Positions 11,169 through 20,366 of a DNA stretch of 64,000 nt are shown here, one piece after another. This DNA is from Massilia sp. PDC64 (lineage in GTDB: Bacteria; Pseudomonadota; Gammaproteobacteria; Burkholderiales; Burkholderiaceae_D). The stretch is from positions 496,001 to 560,000 of the forward strand of contig NZ_FMZS01000003.1 of assembly GCF_900101265.1 (NCBI RefSeq), in the 5' to 3' direction. The translations under genes were made by a program, and so were the position numbers. The notes under the pieces were generated by a model that worked only from the letters and a program-made list of their open reading frames with translations, was not told where the DNA came from and made no database searches. Each line of letters starts with the position of its first letter. Positions within the stretch are counted from its first letter, which is position 1.

Positions 11169-12263
11169 ATGTCCGGCAACACATTTGGCAAGCTGTTTTC
11201 CGTAACCACTTTCGGCGAATCGCACGGTCCCGCAATCGGCTGCGTGATCGATGGCTGTCCGCCGGGACTGACGTTGTCCGAAGCCGACATCCAGCCCGAG
11301 CTGGACCGTCGCAAGCCGGGCACGTCGCGCCACGTGACGCAGCGGCAGGAAGCCGACCAGGTGAAAATCCTGTCCGGCGTCTACGAAGGCGTGACGACGG
11401 GCACGCCGATCGCGCTGCTGATCGAGAACACGGACCAGCGCAGCAAGGACTACGGCAACATCGTCGAGATGTTCCGCCCCGGCCATGCGGACTACACCTA
11501 CTGGCACAAGTACGGCGTGCGTGACCCGCGCGGCGGCGGCCGCTCGTCGGCGCGCCTGACGGCGCCCGTGGTCGGCGCCGGCGCCATCGCGAAGAAGTGG
11601 CTGCGCGAAAAGTATGGCACCGAGTTCATGGGGTGCATGAGCCAGCTGGGCGACATCCCTGTGCCGTTCGAGGATTTCAAGCATGTGCACGCCAACCCGT
11701 TCTTCGCCGCGACGTCCGACGCCGACCTCATCGCGCGCATGGAAACGGCGATGGACGAACTGCGCCGCGCCGGCGACTCCATCGGCGCCCGCATCGACGT
11801 GGTGGCGAAGAATGTCCCGGTGGGTCTCGGCCAGCCGATCTACGACAAGCTCGACGCCGACATCGCCTACGCCATGATGGGCATCAATGCCGTGAAAGGC
11901 GTGGAGATCGGTGCCGGTTTCCACTCGGTTGCGCAGAAGGGCTCGGAACACGGCGACGAACTGACGCCGCAAGGCTTCGTCGGCAACAACGCGGGCGGGG
12001 TGCTGGGCGGGATCTCGACGGGCCAGGATATCACGGTGTCGATCGCCATCAAGCCGACGTCGTCGATCCGCACGCCGCGCCGCTCGATCGACAAGCAGGG
12101 CAATCCGGTCACGGTCGAGACGTTCGGCCGCCACGACCCGTGCGTGGGCATCCGCGCGACGCCGATCGCGGAAGCGATGCTGGCGCTGGTGCTGATCGAT
12201 CACGCCCTGATGCATCGCGCCCAGTGCGGCGACGTGCACGTGGATACGCCGCGCCTGCGCTGA
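11169..12263 (+). CDS. aroC: Chorismate synthase
   Basis: A 364-residue enzyme for the last step of the shikimate pathway: 5-enolpyruvylshikimate-3-phosphate to chorismate using reduced FMN. Signature motifs are all present: [38 protein letters not shown], and [19 protein letters not shown] near the C-terminus. Length is normal for AroC. The ribosome site is weak (GAGATTCC directly before ATG). The gene is monocistronic and ends at a strong terminator. Confidence 0.97.
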   Translation: MSGNTFGKLFSVTTFGESHGPAIGCVIDGCPPGLTLSEADIQPELDRRKPGTSRHVTQRQEADQVKILSGVYEGVTTGTPIALLIENTDQRSKDYGNIVEMFRPGHADYTYWHKYGVRDPRGGGRSSARLTAPVVGAGAIAKKWLREKYGTEFMGCMSQLGDIPVPFEDFKHVHANPFFAATSDADLIARMETAMDELRRAGDSIGARIDVVAKNVPVGLGQPIYDKLDADIAYAMMGINAVKGVEIGAGFHSVAQKGSEHGDELTPQGFVGNNAGGVLGGISTGQDITVSIAIKPTSSIRTPRRSIDKQGNPVTVETFGRHDPCVGIRATPIAEAMLALVLIDHALMHRAQCGDVHVDTPRLR

Positions 12264-12282
12264 ACCGCGCTGCCGTCAAAAG

Positions 12283-12312
12283 AAAAGGCGCCGTGCATGC
12301 GGCGCCTTTTTC
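12283..12312. terminator. Bidirectional intrinsic terminator between aroC and the HDOD gene
   Basis: Perfect 10-base stem AAAAGGCGCC / GGCGCCTTTT with an 8-base loop. T-runs follow on both strands, so it can stop both aroC (plus) and the convergent HDOD gene (minus). Confidence 0.88.
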
Positions 12313-12326
12313 GTTGGTGGACCGGT

Positions 12327-13820
12327 TCAGGCCCGGCTCGCCACCGCTTCCACCGGCTGGCGCCGCTCGACGCTCTTCACGACGAGTGCGCGCAATTCGT
12401 TCAGCAGCGAGAACTCCGTCTGGCTCAGGTAGACGGACGGGAAGCGGTCGTCCCAGTCGCCGTAGATGAAGCCGACCGGCTCGCCGCGCGTGCACAGCGG
12501 GATGATCACGAAGCAGCGCGCTTCCGACAGCGTGCCTTTCCACCAGCCCGGGAGCTTGCTCGAGAATTTCGGGTCGCGCGCGTTCTCGATGAAGATCACG
12601 CGGTCGCTGCCGAGCGAGGCGAAGAACACGTTCGGTTCGTACGCGTCGTCGAAGCCGAGCTTCGGCACGATCGTTTTGGCGTTGTCGCCGAGGCCGATCT
12701 TCGCCGTGTAGCGGCCGTCGCGGCGGTTGCGCAGGAAGCCGAACGCGCGCGTGAACGACAGGCCGTGGTACGCGGTCTCGATCGCCATCGACACCATCTG
12801 CCCGGGCGTGGCCTGGGCGGCCGCGTCGCGCATGTCGGCCACGCCGCTCAGCAGGATCTTGTTGCCGGCCTCGCGCATGCGCGTGACGGCCGCGGCGCGG
12901 GCGCGCTTCTCGGGCGGGTTCGCGAGCGGCGCGATCGACAGGTCCGCGGCCGCTTCGACCTTGGCCTTTTCGATGGCGCCCACGATGTTGTCCGGCTCGA
13001 TGCCGATCAGCGGCGCGAAGCCGGCCGCCAGCACCTTGACCTGTTCCGCCCCCGCTTCGTCGCCGTGCCACAGGCTGTCGGCGCACTGGGACGACATGGT
13101 GCCGAGGGCGGCGAGCCAGTCGTCGTGGCCGAAGTCGGCGCCGCGCTCGCCTGGTTCCACGCGGCGCATGCCGGCGATCAGGTTGCGGGGCAGGCCCCAG
13201 TGTTCGGCGGTGGCGCGGCCGATCTGTTCCAGCGACAGGCCGAGCTGGGCGATGGCGATGGGGTCGATGGGGCCGTCCCCGGCCGCCTGCTGCATCAAGG
13301 TCCAGTGCTCGGGCAGGTAGAACGTGACCATCATGCGGCCCAACGAATGGAGGATCGAGCACACGACGGCTTCTTCCGGGTCGCGCGTGGCCGCTTCGCT
13401 TGCGACCTGGTGCGCCACCATCCCGGCCAGCACGGCTTTTTCCATCTCGATGTGGGCCTGCAGCGAATCCGGTGTCGACTTGGACAGTTCCTCGATCAGT
13501 TTCAGGCCCAGGGCCAGGTGGCCGATGGCCTCGGTGCCCAGCACGAGGATGGCCTTGGAGACCGTGTTGATGCGCTGGCCGAACGCCGAGTACATGCCGC
13601 TGTTCGCCAGCCGCAGCACCTTCTGGGTGAGCACTGGGTCGGACAGCACCGTCTGGGTCATGGAAAAGTCGCGCTCGTCCTCGCCGCGCATGGAGGCGAG
13701 GATGGCGTTGATGGCCTTCGTGAAGCCGGGCATGTCGCCGCGCCGCCGGATCCGCTCCCACAGCAGGGCGAGGGTGGCGTCGGCTTTCGGCGATCGTTCG
13801 ATGGTAGCAGTCTGGTTCAT
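12327..13820 (-). CDS. HDOD domain protein with C-terminal GAF-like region
   Basis: A 497-residue signalling protein. The HDOD domain (metal-independent relative of HD-GYP) spans about residues 20-220, with LRLANSGMYSAFGQRINTVSKAI and SILHSLGRMMVTFYLPEHW. Residues about 330-480 resemble a GAF-type sensor (RCFVIIPLCTRGEPVGFIYGDWD). HDOD proteins are non-enzymatic scaffolds in c-di-GMP, motility and stress circuits. The start at 13820 overlaps the stop of the upstream GGDEF-EAL gene as ATGA, which fixes the start and shows coupling; a longer in-frame extension upstream is not supported. Confidence 0.87.
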   Translation of the reverse strand: MNQTATIERSPKADATLALLWERIRRRGDMPGFTKAINAILASMRGEDERDFSMTQTVLSDPVLTQKVLRLANSGMYSAFGQRINTVSKAILVLGTEAIGHLALGLKLIEELSKSTPDSLQAHIEMEKAVLAGMVAHQVASEAATRDPEEAVVCSILHSLGRMMVTFYLPEHWTLMQQAAGDGPIDPIAIAQLGLSLEQIGRATAEHWGLPRNLIAGMRRVEPGERGADFGHDDWLAALGTMSSQCADSLWHGDEAGAEQVKVLAAGFAPLIGIEPDNIVGAIEKAKVEAAADLSIAPLANPPEKRARAAAVTRMREAGNKILLSGVADMRDAAAQATPGQMVSMAIETAYHGLSFTRAFGFLRNRRDGRYTAKIGLGDNAKTIVPKLGFDDAYEPNVFFASLGSDRVIFIENARDPKFSSKLPGWWKGTLSEARCFVIIPLCTRGEPVGFIYGDWDDRFPSVYLSQTEFSLLNELRALVVKSVERRQPVEAVASRA

Positions 13821-15550
13821 GTGAGGCCCGCCCGTAATTCGTCCGGCAGCAGTTCCGTGTACAGGTTTTCCTTGAGCGCGGCCATGGCCACGTGGGCCGG
13901 CATCGGCTTCCCGGTCAGGTAGCCTTGTACGTAGTCGCATCCGCGCGACTCGACGTAGGTCAGTTGTTCTTCGGTCTCGACGCCTTCGGCCACGACCGAC
14001 AGGTCGAGGTGCTTGGCCAGGTCGAGCACGGCGTTGCAGATCGCCGCGTCCTTGGTCGAGGCGGGCAAGTCCTTGATGAAGGCGCGGTCGATCTTCAGCA
14101 CCGAGATCGGGAAGCGCTTCAGGTAGGCGAGGCTCGAATAGCCGGTACCGAAGTCGTCGATCGCGATGCGGGCATTGCGTTCGGCCATCTTGGTCAGGAT
14201 CGCCTCGGCATGCGCCGGGTCGACCATCAGCGTGCCTTCCGTGATTTCGAGCACGAGCTTGTCGCCGGGCGTGCCGGAAAAGCCGAGGGCGTCGTCCAGC
14301 ACGCTGAGGAAGCGGTCATTGCGGAACTGGCGCGGGCTGATGTTGACCGAGATGTACAGGTCGCGCTTGGCCACTTCCTCGAACTGGCGCAGCTGCACGA
14401 GCGCCGCCTTCAGCGCCCAGGCGCCGAGCAGGTTGATGAGGCCATTGGTTTCGGCGATGGGGATGAAGCGCACCGGGGGCACCATGCCGAGCGTCGGATG
14501 CTTCCAGCGCATCAGCGTCTCGAAGCCTTCGATCTGGCGCGTCCGGCTCGACACGATCGGCTGGTAATACAGCAGGAACTCGCCTTCGCGCACGGCCTGG
14601 AACATCGCCGCCTCGAGCGAGATGTCGTGCTGCGGCAAACCGTTGTCGCGCACGCTGTAGACGACGGCGCGGCCCTTGCCCGTTTCCTTGGCGCGGCCCA
14701 TCGCGGCGTCGGCGAGGGCGATCAGGCGGATCTCGTCCTCCGCGTGGTCGGGGTAGATCGATACGCCGACGGACGCGCCCAGGTACACCGTATGGCCGTC
14801 GACCTCGAACGGCGATTGCAGCGCGGCGAGCAGGCGCCCGCTCACGAGCTTGATCTGGTCCGGCGTGAACGTGCCCGGCAGCACGGCGACGAACTCGTCG
14901 CCGCCGACGCGGGCCAGCGTGTCGCTGTCGCGCAGCGTCTTGCGCAGGCGGCTTGCGGCCTGGCGCAGCACGGCGTCGCCGACCGGGTGGCCGAGACCGT
15001 CGTTGACCTTCTTGAAGCCGTCCAGGCCGATCGTCGCGACGCAAAAGCCCTGGCCCGAACGGCGCGCGCTGGCGATCACCATGCGGATGCGGTCGGACAA
15101 CAGCAGGCGGTTCGGGAGTTCCGTCAGCGCGTCGTGCGTGGCCATGTGGCGCAGGCGTTGTTCGGTCGCGCGCTGGGCCGACATGTCGCGGCCGACGGCC
15201 AGCAATTCTAGGCTGCCCGGGAGCAGGCCGATGCGCAGCTCGAACCAGACGTCCTTGCCGGCGCAGCGCAACCGCACTTCGACGAGCACGGGGTCGCTGG
15301 CCGTGCCTGCATCGACGAGGGCGTTGCGCAGGGCCGCCTGGTCGATGTCGACCGCGAGGGTCGTCAACACGGTGCCGGCCAGCGCAGGGGTGCCGAACAT
15401 GCGCTGGGTACGCTGGCTTGCATGGCGGATCAGGCCGGATGGGTCGAGGCGGAACGCGACGTCGCCCACCGCCTCCATGTAGCCGTCCGGGCTCGCCGCC
15501 GGGGCCGCATGGCGCGGATCGTTCGGTACTGCGGGTGAACTGGCGCGCAT
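13817..15550 (-). CDS. PAS-like/GGDEF/EAL c-di-GMP protein
   Basis: About 577 residues: an N-terminal PAS-like sensor (residues about 20-135), GGDEF domain about 145-300, EAL domain about 320-570. GGDEF is intact (VGGDEF near residue 217) with an RxxD inhibitory site (RDSD) five residues before it, so cyclase activity with product feedback is plausible. The EAL motif reads ETL (FETLMRW), with DDFGTGYSSLAYL, KIDRAF and AEGVETEEQL conserved, so phosphodiesterase activity is also possible. Start taken at 15550, where GC-rich coding sequence begins; an ATG at 15643 lies in low-GC sequence. The stop is coupled to the HDOD gene. Confidence 0.9.
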   Translation of the reverse strand: MRASSPAVPNDPRHAAPAASPDGYMEAVGDVAFRLDPSGLIRHASQRTQRMFGTPALAGTVLTTLAVDIDQAALRNALVDAGTASDPVLVEVRLRCAGKDVWFELRIGLLPGSLELLAVGRDMSAQRATEQRLRHMATHDALTELPNRLLLSDRIRMVIASARRSGQGFCVATIGLDGFKKVNDGLGHPVGDAVLRQAASRLRKTLRDSDTLARVGGDEFVAVLPGTFTPDQIKLVSGRLLAALQSPFEVDGHTVYLGASVGVSIYPDHAEDEIRLIALADAAMGRAKETGKGRAVVYSVRDNGLPQHDISLEAAMFQAVREGEFLLYYQPIVSSRTRQIEGFETLMRWKHPTLGMVPPVRFIPIAETNGLINLLGAWALKAALVQLRQFEEVAKRDLYISVNISPRQFRNDRFLSVLDDALGFSGTPGDKLVLEITEGTLMVDPAHAEAILTKMAERNARIAIDDFGTGYSSLAYLKRFPISVLKIDRAFIKDLPASTKDAAICNAVLDLAKHLDLSVVAEGVETEEQLTYVESRGCDYVQGYLTGKPMPAHVAMAALKENLYTELLPDELRAGLT

Positions 15551-15882
15551 TGTCGAAATATCTGCTTTCAAATCTTGGCAGGAGCTGCCTTTAATGCTGG
15601 AGTGTACCAAAACAACAAGCAATGTATCACCGAAAGATTCCATCGGGCACTAAAAAGCACAATGCCCGGCCACTTTCCGCCGCTGCTTGATACGCCGCAG
15701 TTCCGACACCGGGACGGGTCGCGCTTGCCCGGCACATGGCTTTACGCTAGCCTTGTTGCCTAACCGATAACCTGGATCATTGGCTTGAAGGGTTATTGTC
15801 GCCGATATAGTGCAAAGTAGAAACTTTTGCGCCGTTTATATGATGCTCAGATGCAACAACTCGGCCATGCCGGAGGGACGCA
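15551..15882. other. Divergent intergenic region between the GGDEF-EAL gene and aidB
   Basis: About 330 bases of lower-GC sequence without a convincing gene. It must hold the promoters for both flanking genes. An inverted repeat CGGGCA...TGCCCG (15644-15668, 13-base loop) is visible but has no T-run. No clear operator found. Confidence 0.5.
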
Positions 15883-17574
15883 ATGAATCGATTCGATACC
15901 CACGAGGTTTTCAACCAGGCGCCGCCCTTCGGTGACGTCAATCTGTTCGCCTGCGACCCGGCCCTGCGCGAAGGCCTCGCGCGCGAAGGCGCCGGCTGGG
16001 CGGAGGGGGATCTGGAACGGCTGGGGCAGACGTTGGGCGCCGCCGCCGTGCTGGACCTGGGCCGGCTGGCCAACGAGTTCCCGCCGCGCCTCGTCAACTT
16101 CGACCGCGGCGGGCATCGCGTGGACGAACTCGAGTTCCACCCCGCATGGCACGAGCTGATGCGTCTCCTGATCGAAAACGGCGCCCATTCGCTGCCGTGG
16201 GAAGCGCCACGGCCCGGCGCCCAGGTCGCGCGTGCGGCCGCCTACCTGCTGTTCGGCCAGGTCGAGAACGGCTCCCAATGTCCCGTGACGATGACGTACG
16301 CATCGGTCCCGGCACTGCGCCAGCATCCGGGCATCGCGGCGCACTGGCTGCCGAAGATTCTTGCGCGCACCTACGATCCGCGCTCGCTCCCCATCGGGCA
16401 GAAGCGGGGCGCCCTGATCGGCATGGGCATGACGGAAAAACAGGGCGGCACCGACGTGCGCGCCAACACGACGCGGGCGACGCGCATGAGCGCGTCCGTG
16501 GCGGAGAGCCGCTTCGGCCCCGACTGGCGCGAGGCCTGGAGCCTCGTCGGCCACAAGTGGTTCTTCTCGGCCCCGCAATCGGATGCCCACCTCGTGCTGG
16601 CACAGACGGACGAGGGCGGCAGCGCGGGACTCTCCTGCTTCTTCGTGCCCCGTTTCCTGCCCGACGGTACACGCAACGCCATCCGCGTGCAGCGCCTCAA
16701 GAACAAGGTGGGCAATAAATCGAACGCGTCCTCCGAGGTGGAATTCTGCGACGCCGTCGGCTGGATGATCGGCAAGGAAGGTAGAGGGATTCCGACCATC
16801 CTCGAAATGGGCAGCCACACGCGCCTCGATTGCGTGCTGGGTTCGGCCGGCATCATGCGTGCCGCGCTGTGCCACGCACTGCACCATGCGCGCGCGCGCA
16901 GCGCGTTCGGCCGGCGCCTCGCCGAGCAGCCCCTGATGCAGAACGTACTGGCCGACCTGGCGCTCGAATCCGAGGCCGCGACCGCGTTCGCGCTGCGGCT
17001 GGCGCGCTGCTTCGACCCGGGGCCGGAGGGCGCCGCCGACCCGCGCGAGGCGCTGCTGGGGCGGATTCTCACGCCGGCAGGCAAATACTGGCTGTGCAAG
17101 CGCGGGCCCGCGTTCGGCGCCGAAGCGATGGAAGTCATGGGCGGCAACGGTTATGTCGAGGACGGCCCCCTGGCGCGCCTGTACCGTGAATTCCCTGTCA
17201 ACTCGATCTGGGAGGGTTCCGGCAACGTGATGTGCCTGGACGTGCTGCGCGCCTTTTCCAGGGGCCCGGAGACCCGGGACGCGCTGGCGGCGGAACTGGC
17301 GCTCGCGTCCGGCCGCGATGCCCGCTTCGACGCGTATTGCGCGCGCCTGCTGGACGGCTTGTCCACGCTCGCGGCCGACGAATTCGGCGCGCGCCGGCTC
17401 GCGGAACACCTGGTCGTGGCCGTGCAGGCGGGCCTGCTGCTGCGTCATGCGCCGGCGTTCGTGGCCGAGGCGTTCGTGGCGTCGCGCGTCGCCGTGGACG
17501 TGGGCGGCGCGTTCGGCCGGTTGCCGGACGGGGTCGACTGCGGCGCGATCCTCGCCCGCGCGCTCGTGGAGTGA
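15883..17574 (+). CDS. aidB: AidB-family acyl-CoA dehydrogenase
   Basis: A 563-residue flavoprotein of the acyl-CoA dehydrogenase superfamily. The AidB hallmark N-terminus is present (THEVFNQAPPFGDVNLFACD), followed by TEKQGGTDVRANTTRA and HKWFFSAPQSDAHLVLAQT in the FAD domain, and the late Glu-containing SIWEGSGNVMCLDVLRAF. E. coli AidB is induced with the adaptive response, binds DNA and protects against alkylating agents; its physiological substrate is unclear. Length is slightly above the E. coli protein (541). It stands alone upstream of upp. No Ada box was recognised. Confidence 0.9.
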   Translation: MNRFDTHEVFNQAPPFGDVNLFACDPALREGLAREGAGWAEGDLERLGQTLGAAAVLDLGRLANEFPPRLVNFDRGGHRVDELEFHPAWHELMRLLIENGAHSLPWEAPRPGAQVARAAAYLLFGQVENGSQCPVTMTYASVPALRQHPGIAAHWLPKILARTYDPRSLPIGQKRGALIGMGMTEKQGGTDVRANTTRATRMSASVAESRFGPDWREAWSLVGHKWFFSAPQSDAHLVLAQTDEGGSAGLSCFFVPRFLPDGTRNAIRVQRLKNKVGNKSNASSEVEFCDAVGWMIGKEGRGIPTILEMGSHTRLDCVLGSAGIMRAALCHALHHARARSAFGRRLAEQPLMQNVLADLALESEAATAFALRLARCFDPGPEGAADPREALLGRILTPAGKYWLCKRGPAFGAEAMEVMGGNGYVEDGPLARLYREFPVNSIWEGSGNVMCLDVLRAFSRGPETRDALAAELALASGRDARFDAYCARLLDGLSTLAADEFGARRLAEHLVVAVQAGLLLRHAPAFVAEAFVASRVAVDVGGAFGRLPDGVDCGAILARALVE

Positions 17575-17586
17575 ATCGATAAAACT

Positions 17587-17616
17587 TCGACAAAGGACGG
17601 AACAAACTGGGATAAT
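17587..17616 (+). promoter_or_regulatory. Sigma-70 type promoter for upp
   Basis: TCGACA (17587-17592), 18-base spacer, GATAAT (17611-17616). Predicted start near 17623, in the gap between aidB and upp. Confidence 0.55.
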
Positions 17617-17679
17617 GCTCGCCATTCACGAATAACCACGCCGCTGCCACAAGTGTCGGCCACCGTATCGAATTCAATA

Positions 17680-18330
17680 ATGAAACAAGACCCGCGCTTC
17701 CCGAACCTGTTCATCCTGAACCATCCCCTGATCCAGCATAAGCTGTCGCACATGCGCGACCGCGGCACGTCCACGCGCACGTTCCGCGAATTGCTCAGGG
17801 AAATCACGCTCCTGATGGGTTACGAGATCACGCGCGACCTGCCGCTGACGACGCGCGAAATCGACACGCCGCTGATGACCATCGACGCGCCCGTCATCGC
17901 CGGCAAGAAACTGGCAATCGTGCCGATCCTGCGCGCGGGCGTCGGCATGAGCGACGGCCTGCTGGAACTGGTGCCGTCGGCACGCGTCGGCCACATCGGC
18001 GTGTTCCGCGACCCGGACACGCACCTGCCCGTCGAATACCTCGTGCGCCTGCCGGACACGACCGAGCGCACGTTCATCCTGTGCGATCCGATGGTGGCGA
18101 CGGGCAATTCGGCCGTCTATGCCGTCGACGTGCTGAAGAAGCGCGGCGTGACGGACGACCAGATCATCTTCCTCGCGCTCGTCGCGGCACCGGAAGGCGT
18201 GGAGGTGTTCCACAAGGCCCATCCGGACGTGAAGCTGTACGTGGCCTCGCTCGATACCAACCTCAACGATCACGCCTACATCGTGCCGGGCCTCGGCGAT
18301 GCGGGCGACCGTATTTTTGGTACGAAATGA
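17680..18330 (+). CDS. upp: Uracil phosphoribosyltransferase
   Basis: A 216-residue salvage enzyme making UMP from uracil and PRPP. Family motifs: [20 protein letters not shown] and the PRPP loop [13 protein letters not shown], then [21 protein letters not shown] binding uracil at the C-terminus. The start is placed at ATG 17680 ([11 protein letters not shown]), which matches the usual UPRT N-terminus; a GTG at 17653 would add nine residues and neither has a strong ribosome site. Its stop overlaps the next start as ATGA. Confidence 0.95.
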   Translation: MKQDPRFPNLFILNHPLIQHKLSHMRDRGTSTRTFRELLREITLLMGYEITRDLPLTTREIDTPLMTIDAPVIAGKKLAIVPILRAGVGMSDGLLELVPSARVGHIGVFRDPDTHLPVEYLVRLPDTTERTFILCDPMVATGNSAVYAVDVLKKRGVTDDQIIFLALVAAPEGVEVFHKAHPDVKLYVASLDTNLNDHAYIVPGLGDAGDRIFGTK

Positions 18331-18701
18331 GCGCGACCGCGGATGCCGAATTCTTCGCGCGCCTCGCGGAGCTGAACGATAAATTCGCGGCGAGCCTGCC
18401 GCAGACGCTCGGGCGGCTGTCGGCCGCGCGCAACGCCTTCGATCCGATACGGCCGCCCGCGGCGATCATCGAACAGATGCATGCCGTGCTGCACACGTTG
18501 GCGGGCTCGTCGGCCACATTCGGATTCCGCATCCTCGGGCAGCAGGCGCGCATGCTGGAACAGCGCCTGCGCGTGCTGACGACGTTCGACGCCGTCGCCC
18601 CGGAAGAGTGGGAGGCGTGGCTGTCGGAACTGGATGTGTTCATTGCGTGGGGCAGCGTCGACCCGAAGGCTGCTTACCCTAACGACGAGTCTGCCGTATA
18701 G
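18327..18701 (+). CDS. Hpt domain protein (putative histidine phosphotransfer)
   Basis: A 124-residue, mainly helical protein. The segment [21 protein letters not shown] carries the Hpt signature HxLxGxxxxFG, with His near residue 56 as presumed phosphoacceptor. Hpt proteins shuttle phosphoryl groups between hybrid kinases and response regulators. Translation is coupled to upp through the ATGA overlap, a surprising partner for a phosphotransfer protein. No kinase or regulator lies adjacent. Confidence 0.75.
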   Translation: MSATADAEFFARLAELNDKFAASLPQTLGRLSAARNAFDPIRPPAAIIEQMHAVLHTLAGSSATFGFRILGQQARMLEQRLRVLTTFDAVAPEEWEAWLSELDVFIAWGSVDPKAAYPNDESAV

Positions 18702-18772
18702 CGCCACAACAAAGCACCTGTCCCGGAATCGTTTGATTTAGGACAAACTTTATCCGCTTCCATGCCCTATAT

Positions 18773-18847
18773 TTTGCGTACTGCCGACGCAAATGGGATC
18801 CGTAAAAAGGTTGGTTTCAGGAATTGTTACGGGTCCCGGTTTTATTT
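18773..18847 (+). other. Two hairpins upstream of the cold-shock gene
   Basis: TTTGCGT/ACGCAAA (18773-18793, 7-base loop), then GGGATCCGT/ACGGGTCCC (18795-18847, 9 pairs with one G-U, 35-base loop) followed by a T-rich stretch. They could terminate upp/Hpt transcription or form part of a long cold-shock leader. The choice depends on where transcription of the csp gene starts. Confidence 0.45.
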
Positions 18848-18889
18848 TGCGAAAACCGTGTACATGTGGGTTTATTCGGTATAATTAGG

Positions 18890-18895
18890 GATCGT
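18890..18895 (+). promoter_or_regulatory. -10 box of the cold-shock gene
   Basis: Perfect TATAAT 103 bases before the csp ATG; no good -35 at standard spacing. It would give a leader of about 96 bases, typical of cold-shock mRNAs. Confidence 0.5.
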
Positions 18896-18997
18896 TGGAT
18901 TCGCGGTAGCAGTGCAGTTAGTCTGTCATTTGTTTCTTGCTTCTTCAAACGATCGTAAACGGACTTCGGTCCACTTCAACTGAAATAGGAAATTGTA

Positions 18998-19201
18998 ATG
19001 GCAACTGGCATCGTAAAATGGTTCAATGACTCCAAAGGCTTCGGGTTCATCACCCCGGACGAAGGCGGCGAAGACCTGTTCGCGCACTTCTCGGCGATCC
19101 AAACCCAAGGCTTCAAGTCGCTGCAAGAGAACCAGCGCGTTTCTTTCGACGTGACCTCTGGTCCGAAAGGCAAACAAGCATCGAACATCCAGCCGCTGTA
19201 A
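18998..19201 (+). CDS. Cold-shock domain protein (CspA family)
   Basis: A 67-residue single cold-shock domain that binds single-stranded RNA and DNA and acts as an RNA chaperone. RNP1 (KGFGFI) and RNP2 (LFAHFSAI) are both intact, preceded by [14 protein letters not shown] content is lower than in neighbours, as is usual for highly expressed csp genes. The long upstream leader (18702-18997) contains hairpins and a good -10 box, suggesting post-transcriptional temperature control. It ends in a strong terminator. Confidence 0.95.
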   Translation: MATGIVKWFNDSKGFGFITPDEGGEDLFAHFSAIQTQGFKSLQENQRVSFDVTSGPKGKQASNIQPL

Positions 19202-19220
19202 TGCCGCTGAGTGTCTGACA

Positions 19221-19253
19221 AAAAATCCTCGGAATTTCCGAGGATTTTTTTTT
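19221..19253 (+). terminator. Intrinsic terminator of the csp gene
   Basis: Ten-base stem AATCCTCGGA / TCCGAGGATT with a 3-base loop, extended by A/T pairs and followed by a run of nine T. Confidence 0.92.
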
Positions 19254-19284
19254 GCTCAGCCGTTTCATGCTGTTTCAAACCGGG

Positions 19285-20193
19285 TCATCCCGGTTTGCGC
19301 CAGTAATCCGGCTGGGAATACGCGTGGCGCAGGAAATCGACGAATACGCGGATCCGCAGCGGCAGGTGACGCCGTTGGGCAAATACGGCATAGATATCGT
19401 TCCCCGGCGCGGCGTACTGTTCCAGCACGGGCACCAGCAGGCCCGCTTCGATTTCCGAACTCACTTCCCACATCGAACGCCAGGCCAGGCCACGCCCGGC
19501 CATCGCCCAGTCGTGCAGCACGGCGCCGTCGTTGCAGACCATATTGCCGCTCACTTTCATCGTGACGATCTTGCCGTGGTCGCGGAACGTCCAGCCTCGC
19601 TGGCTGCCCTGGCTGCTGATGGCCAGGCAGTTGTGCTTCGCGAGGTCGTCGAGCGTTTGCGGCGTCCCGTAGCGTTTTAAATAACCCGGGGTCGCCACGA
19701 CGACGCGGTGGTTGTCTGCGAGCTTCACCCCGACGAGGTTCGAGTCCGTCAGGCTCGCGATGCGGATCGCGATGTCGACTCCTTCGCCAATGACGTCGAC
19801 GACGCGGTCGGACAGGTTCAGGTTCACGCTCACTTCGCGGTGCTCGGCCAGGAAGGAGGGGACGAGCGGCGCCACGTGCTGGCGCCCGAAGCCGGCCGGC
19901 GCGGACACGACGAGGTGGCCCGTGGCGCGCGCGCTCCGTTCCGACACGGCCGCTTCCGCTTCTTCCAGTTCTGCAAGGATCCGCTGGCAATCCTCAAGGA
20001 ACGCCGCCCCTTCGTCCGTCAACGCCAGCTTGCGCGTGGTACGCTGTAGGAGCTTCACGCCCAGGCGCGCCTCGAGCGCGTCCAGGCGCCGCCCGATCAT
20101 GGCCGGCGCGATGCCTTCCGCGCGCGCGGCCGCGGACAGGCTGCCGCGGGCAATGACTTCGACAAAGGTAGATATCTGACGGAAATGGTCCAA
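19285..20193 (-). CDS. LysR-family transcriptional regulator
   Basis: A 302-residue LTTR: N-terminal winged helix-turn-helix (FVEVIARGSLSAAARAEGIAPAMIGRRLDALEARL split over residues 8-45) and a C-terminal effector domain from about residue 90. It is closest in pattern to the AaeR/DmlR-like group, whose members control small organic acid or aromatic genes. It is divergent from aceB with 173 bases between the starts, so regulation of malate synthase is likely but inferred only from position. Confidence 0.9.
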   Translation of the reverse strand: MDHFRQISTFVEVIARGSLSAAARAEGIAPAMIGRRLDALEARLGVKLLQRTTRKLALTDEGAAFLEDCQRILAELEEAEAAVSERSARATGHLVVSAPAGFGRQHVAPLVPSFLAEHREVSVNLNLSDRVVDVIGEGVDIAIRIASLTDSNLVGVKLADNHRVVVATPGYLKRYGTPQTLDDLAKHNCLAISSQGSQRGWTFRDHGKIVTMKVSGNMVCNDGAVLHDWAMAGRGLAWRSMWEVSSEIEAGLLVPVLEQYAAPGNDIYAVFAQRRHLPLRIRVFVDFLRHAYSQPDYWRKPG

Positions 20194-20221
20194 AGGAAAG
20201 CCTCGATTCTGTTCGTCATCT

Positions 20222-20249
20222 GTGACAAAAAAGCATAAATGAATATATT
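20222..20249 (+). promoter_or_regulatory. Candidate promoter of aceB
   Basis: GTGACA (20222-20227), 16-base spacer, TATATT (20244-20249) in the low-GC lysR/aceB gap. A small dyad CTCG-N6-CGAG (20256-20269) lies just downstream and could be a LysR half-site region. Confidence 0.45.
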
Positions 20250-20366
20250 TTTTGTCTCGTTTAGGCGAGTAATAGTGAATATACTGGAAGCAATATCAAA
20301 CGCCAAGCTGGCTTGTGCCAAGAAACCTGGCACGAACCGTATTTCATACTAGAACAGGAGAACGCA

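Noticed and set aside
8854..11205. 783-codon plus-strand frame opposite the REC-GGDEF-EAL gene
   Set aside because: Shadow of a gene with clear REC, GGDEF-like and EAL motifs.
15575..15763. 62-codon plus-strand frame in the gap before aidB
   Set aside because: No ribosome site, no homology-like pattern, low-GC intergenic composition.
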